Source of the DNA: Actinomycetota bacterium
GTDB lineage: Bacteria > Actinomycetota > Thermoleophilia > Gaiellales > Gaiellaceae
DNA length: 35,583 nt
NCBI GenBank assembly: GCA_013695385.1
Contig: JACDAN010000175.1
Coordinates: 1-35,583, forward strand
Direction of reading: 5' to 3'
Under the pieces are notes generated by a model. It was not told the DNA's origin, did no database searches, and saw only the letters and a list, made by a program, of their open reading frames with translations. Positions 34,385 to 35,583 of the stretch are shown in pieces; positions within the stretch are counted from its first letter, which is position 1, and each line of letters starts with the position of its first letter. The position numbers and the translations under genes were made by a program.

Positions 34385-35103
34385 TCACTTCCGCCTCCAA
34401 CCCACGGTTGCGGCTCGTACGCCGACTGGCCTCAAGCGGTCAGCGTGAGCGGCTGGGCCTCTTCAGTTGTGAGGGCGAAGATCTGATCCGGGCGGCGCTC
34501 GAGGCCGGGCTCGAGCCGGTCGACCTCCTGGTCGACGGCGAGCGTCCGCCGGATGGACTCCCTCCGGGCGGAGAGGTCGAACCGGGCCTCCTTGCGGAGC
34601 TGTCGGTGCTGGGCCATCCACCCAGGGCGATCGGAGTGTTCCGCCGCGAAGACCTTCCTCGCCTTGAATCACCAGACGCACCTCCTGTCGGTCTCGCTCT
34701 CTGGAAAGTTGCCGATCCAGGCAACATCGGAACATTACTTCGTGCGGCGGACGGACTGGGGCCTGCGTCCGTGGCCCTCTCGCCCGGATGCGCCGATCCG
34801 ACCAGTCCAAAGGCCCTCCGTGCCTCGGCGGGAGCGATCTTTCGAGTGCCCCTCGGGCGCTTCGACGATGCGGGTGCGAGGCGGATCGCGCTCGTGGCTC
34901 AGGGAGAGACGCCGCTCGAGTCGGTGGAGCTACCGGCCCGGACGACGTTCGTCCTCGGTGCGGAGCGTCAAGGCCTGCCGGACGACGTCCTCGCCGGTTG
35001 CGATGAGCGTGCGACGATTCCGCTGTCGCCGGCGTCAGAGTCTCTGAACGTCGCCATCGCGGGCTCGATCGCGCTCTACGAGTGGAGCCGACGCCACAGG
35101 TAA
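34381..35103 (+). CDS. SpoU/TrmH family RNA 2'-O-methyltransferase
   Basis: ITSASNPRLRLVRRLASSGQRERLGLFSCEGEDLIRAAL; KVADPGNIGTLLRAADGLG; VLGAERQGLP; ESLNVAIAGSIALYEW. Confidence 0.93.
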   Translation: MITSASNPRLRLVRRLASSGQRERLGLFSCEGEDLIRAALEAGLEPVDLLVDGERPPDGLPPGGEVEPGLLAELSVLGHPPRAIGVFRREDLPRLESPDAPPVGLALWKVADPGNIGTLLRAADGLGPASVALSPGCADPTSPKALRASAGAIFRVPLGRFDDAGARRIALVAQGETPLESVELPARTTFVLGAERQGLPDDVLAGCDERATIPLSPASESLNVAIAGSIALYEWSRRHR

Positions 35104-35106
35104 AAT
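35101..35106 (+). promoter_or_regulatory. -10 element TAAAAT upstream of MOSC gene, overlapping the upstream stop codon
   Basis: TAAAAT ends 6 nt before GTG 35113; TAA is the stop of the methyltransferase. Confidence 0.4.
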
Positions 35107-35112
35107 CGTGCC

Positions 35113-35532
35113 GTGGTGCGGGTCTCGAATGTCTGGGTGTCGCCTGCGAAGAACAGCGGGCGAATGGATCCGCGGGACCGGGTGCAGGCGATCGAGAACC
35201 ACGGGCTCGATGGATGCGCGCACGCTCGGCCCGGCACGAAGCGCCAGGTGCTCTTCGCCTCTGTCGAGCATCTCCGGGCGGTCGGAGTCGAGCCTGGCCT
35301 GACCCGCGAGAACTTCACGGTCGAGGGCGCCGACGTCGAGCAGTGGCCGGTGGGTCAGCAGGTGAAGGTCGGGGAGGCGCTCTTCGAGATCACGATGGTC
35401 TGCGACCCCTGCAGCAGGATGGACGAGATCCGTCCGGGGCTCCAGGAGGAGCTGATGAATCGCCGCGGGATGCTCGCCCGCGTGATCGAGACCGGCGAGG
35501 TCGCCGCCGGCGACGAGATCCAGCTGCTCTAG
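35113..35532 (+). CDS. MOSC-domain protein
   Basis: GLDGCAHARPGTKRQVLFASVEHL; LTRENFTVEG; FEITMVCDPCSRMDEIRPGL. Confidence 0.88.
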   Translation: MVRVSNVWVSPAKNSGRMDPRDRVQAIENHGLDGCAHARPGTKRQVLFASVEHLRAVGVEPGLTRENFTVEGADVEQWPVGQQVKVGEALFEITMVCDPCSRMDEIRPGLQEELMNRRGMLARVIETGEVAAGDEIQLL

Positions 35533-35583
35533 GAGGGTTTGGCGCAATACCGGCCTGTGCCGCCAGGCCGCGCTGCTCGCCCC

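Noticed and set aside
1-35583. CRISPR array, rRNA genes, IS transposases
   Set aside because: No regularly spaced repeats, no rRNA sequence and no transposase motifs recognised.

Overview
High-GC actinobacterial chromosome segment, probably Thermoleophilia-like (inference from gene content only). Core genes flank an integrated accessory region. Left core (1-11250): ECF transporter ATPase and S component, an alpha/alpha-barrel (prenyltransferase/transcobalamin-like) protein, divergent MFS exporter and HxlR regulator, cupin, UvrD/PcrA helicase, GNAT, EamA transporter, membrane-anchored double-AAA ATPase. A tRNA-Val(GAC) at 11289-11361 is the insertion site of an island. Its 43-bp 3' half is repeated exactly at 13393-13435, and a 20-bp part of it again at 23324-23343. 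This gives a tandem array of a ~2 kb integrase-less unit and a ~9.9 kb unit with tyrosine integrase, excisionase-like and RepA-like ATPase genes, two PIN-domain loci, zinc-ribbon ORFs, YihY/BrkB and orphan ORFs. Several genes in the island are frameshifted. The RepA-like ATPase gene appears segmentally permuted. Right core (23.5-35.5 kb): small secreted protein, frameshifted cupin, RidA, aminotransferase, DNRLRE protein, XRE-TPR regulator, CBS protein, thrS-infC-rpmI-rplT, DUF2332 protein, SpoU methyltransferase, MOSC protein. Most interesting: the att array, the permuted ATPase with an adjacent 53-bp imperfect palindrome, a zinc-ribbon/PIN gene pair, a 128-nt out-of-frame infC/rpmI overlap, and a pilin-like orphan in the small unit.
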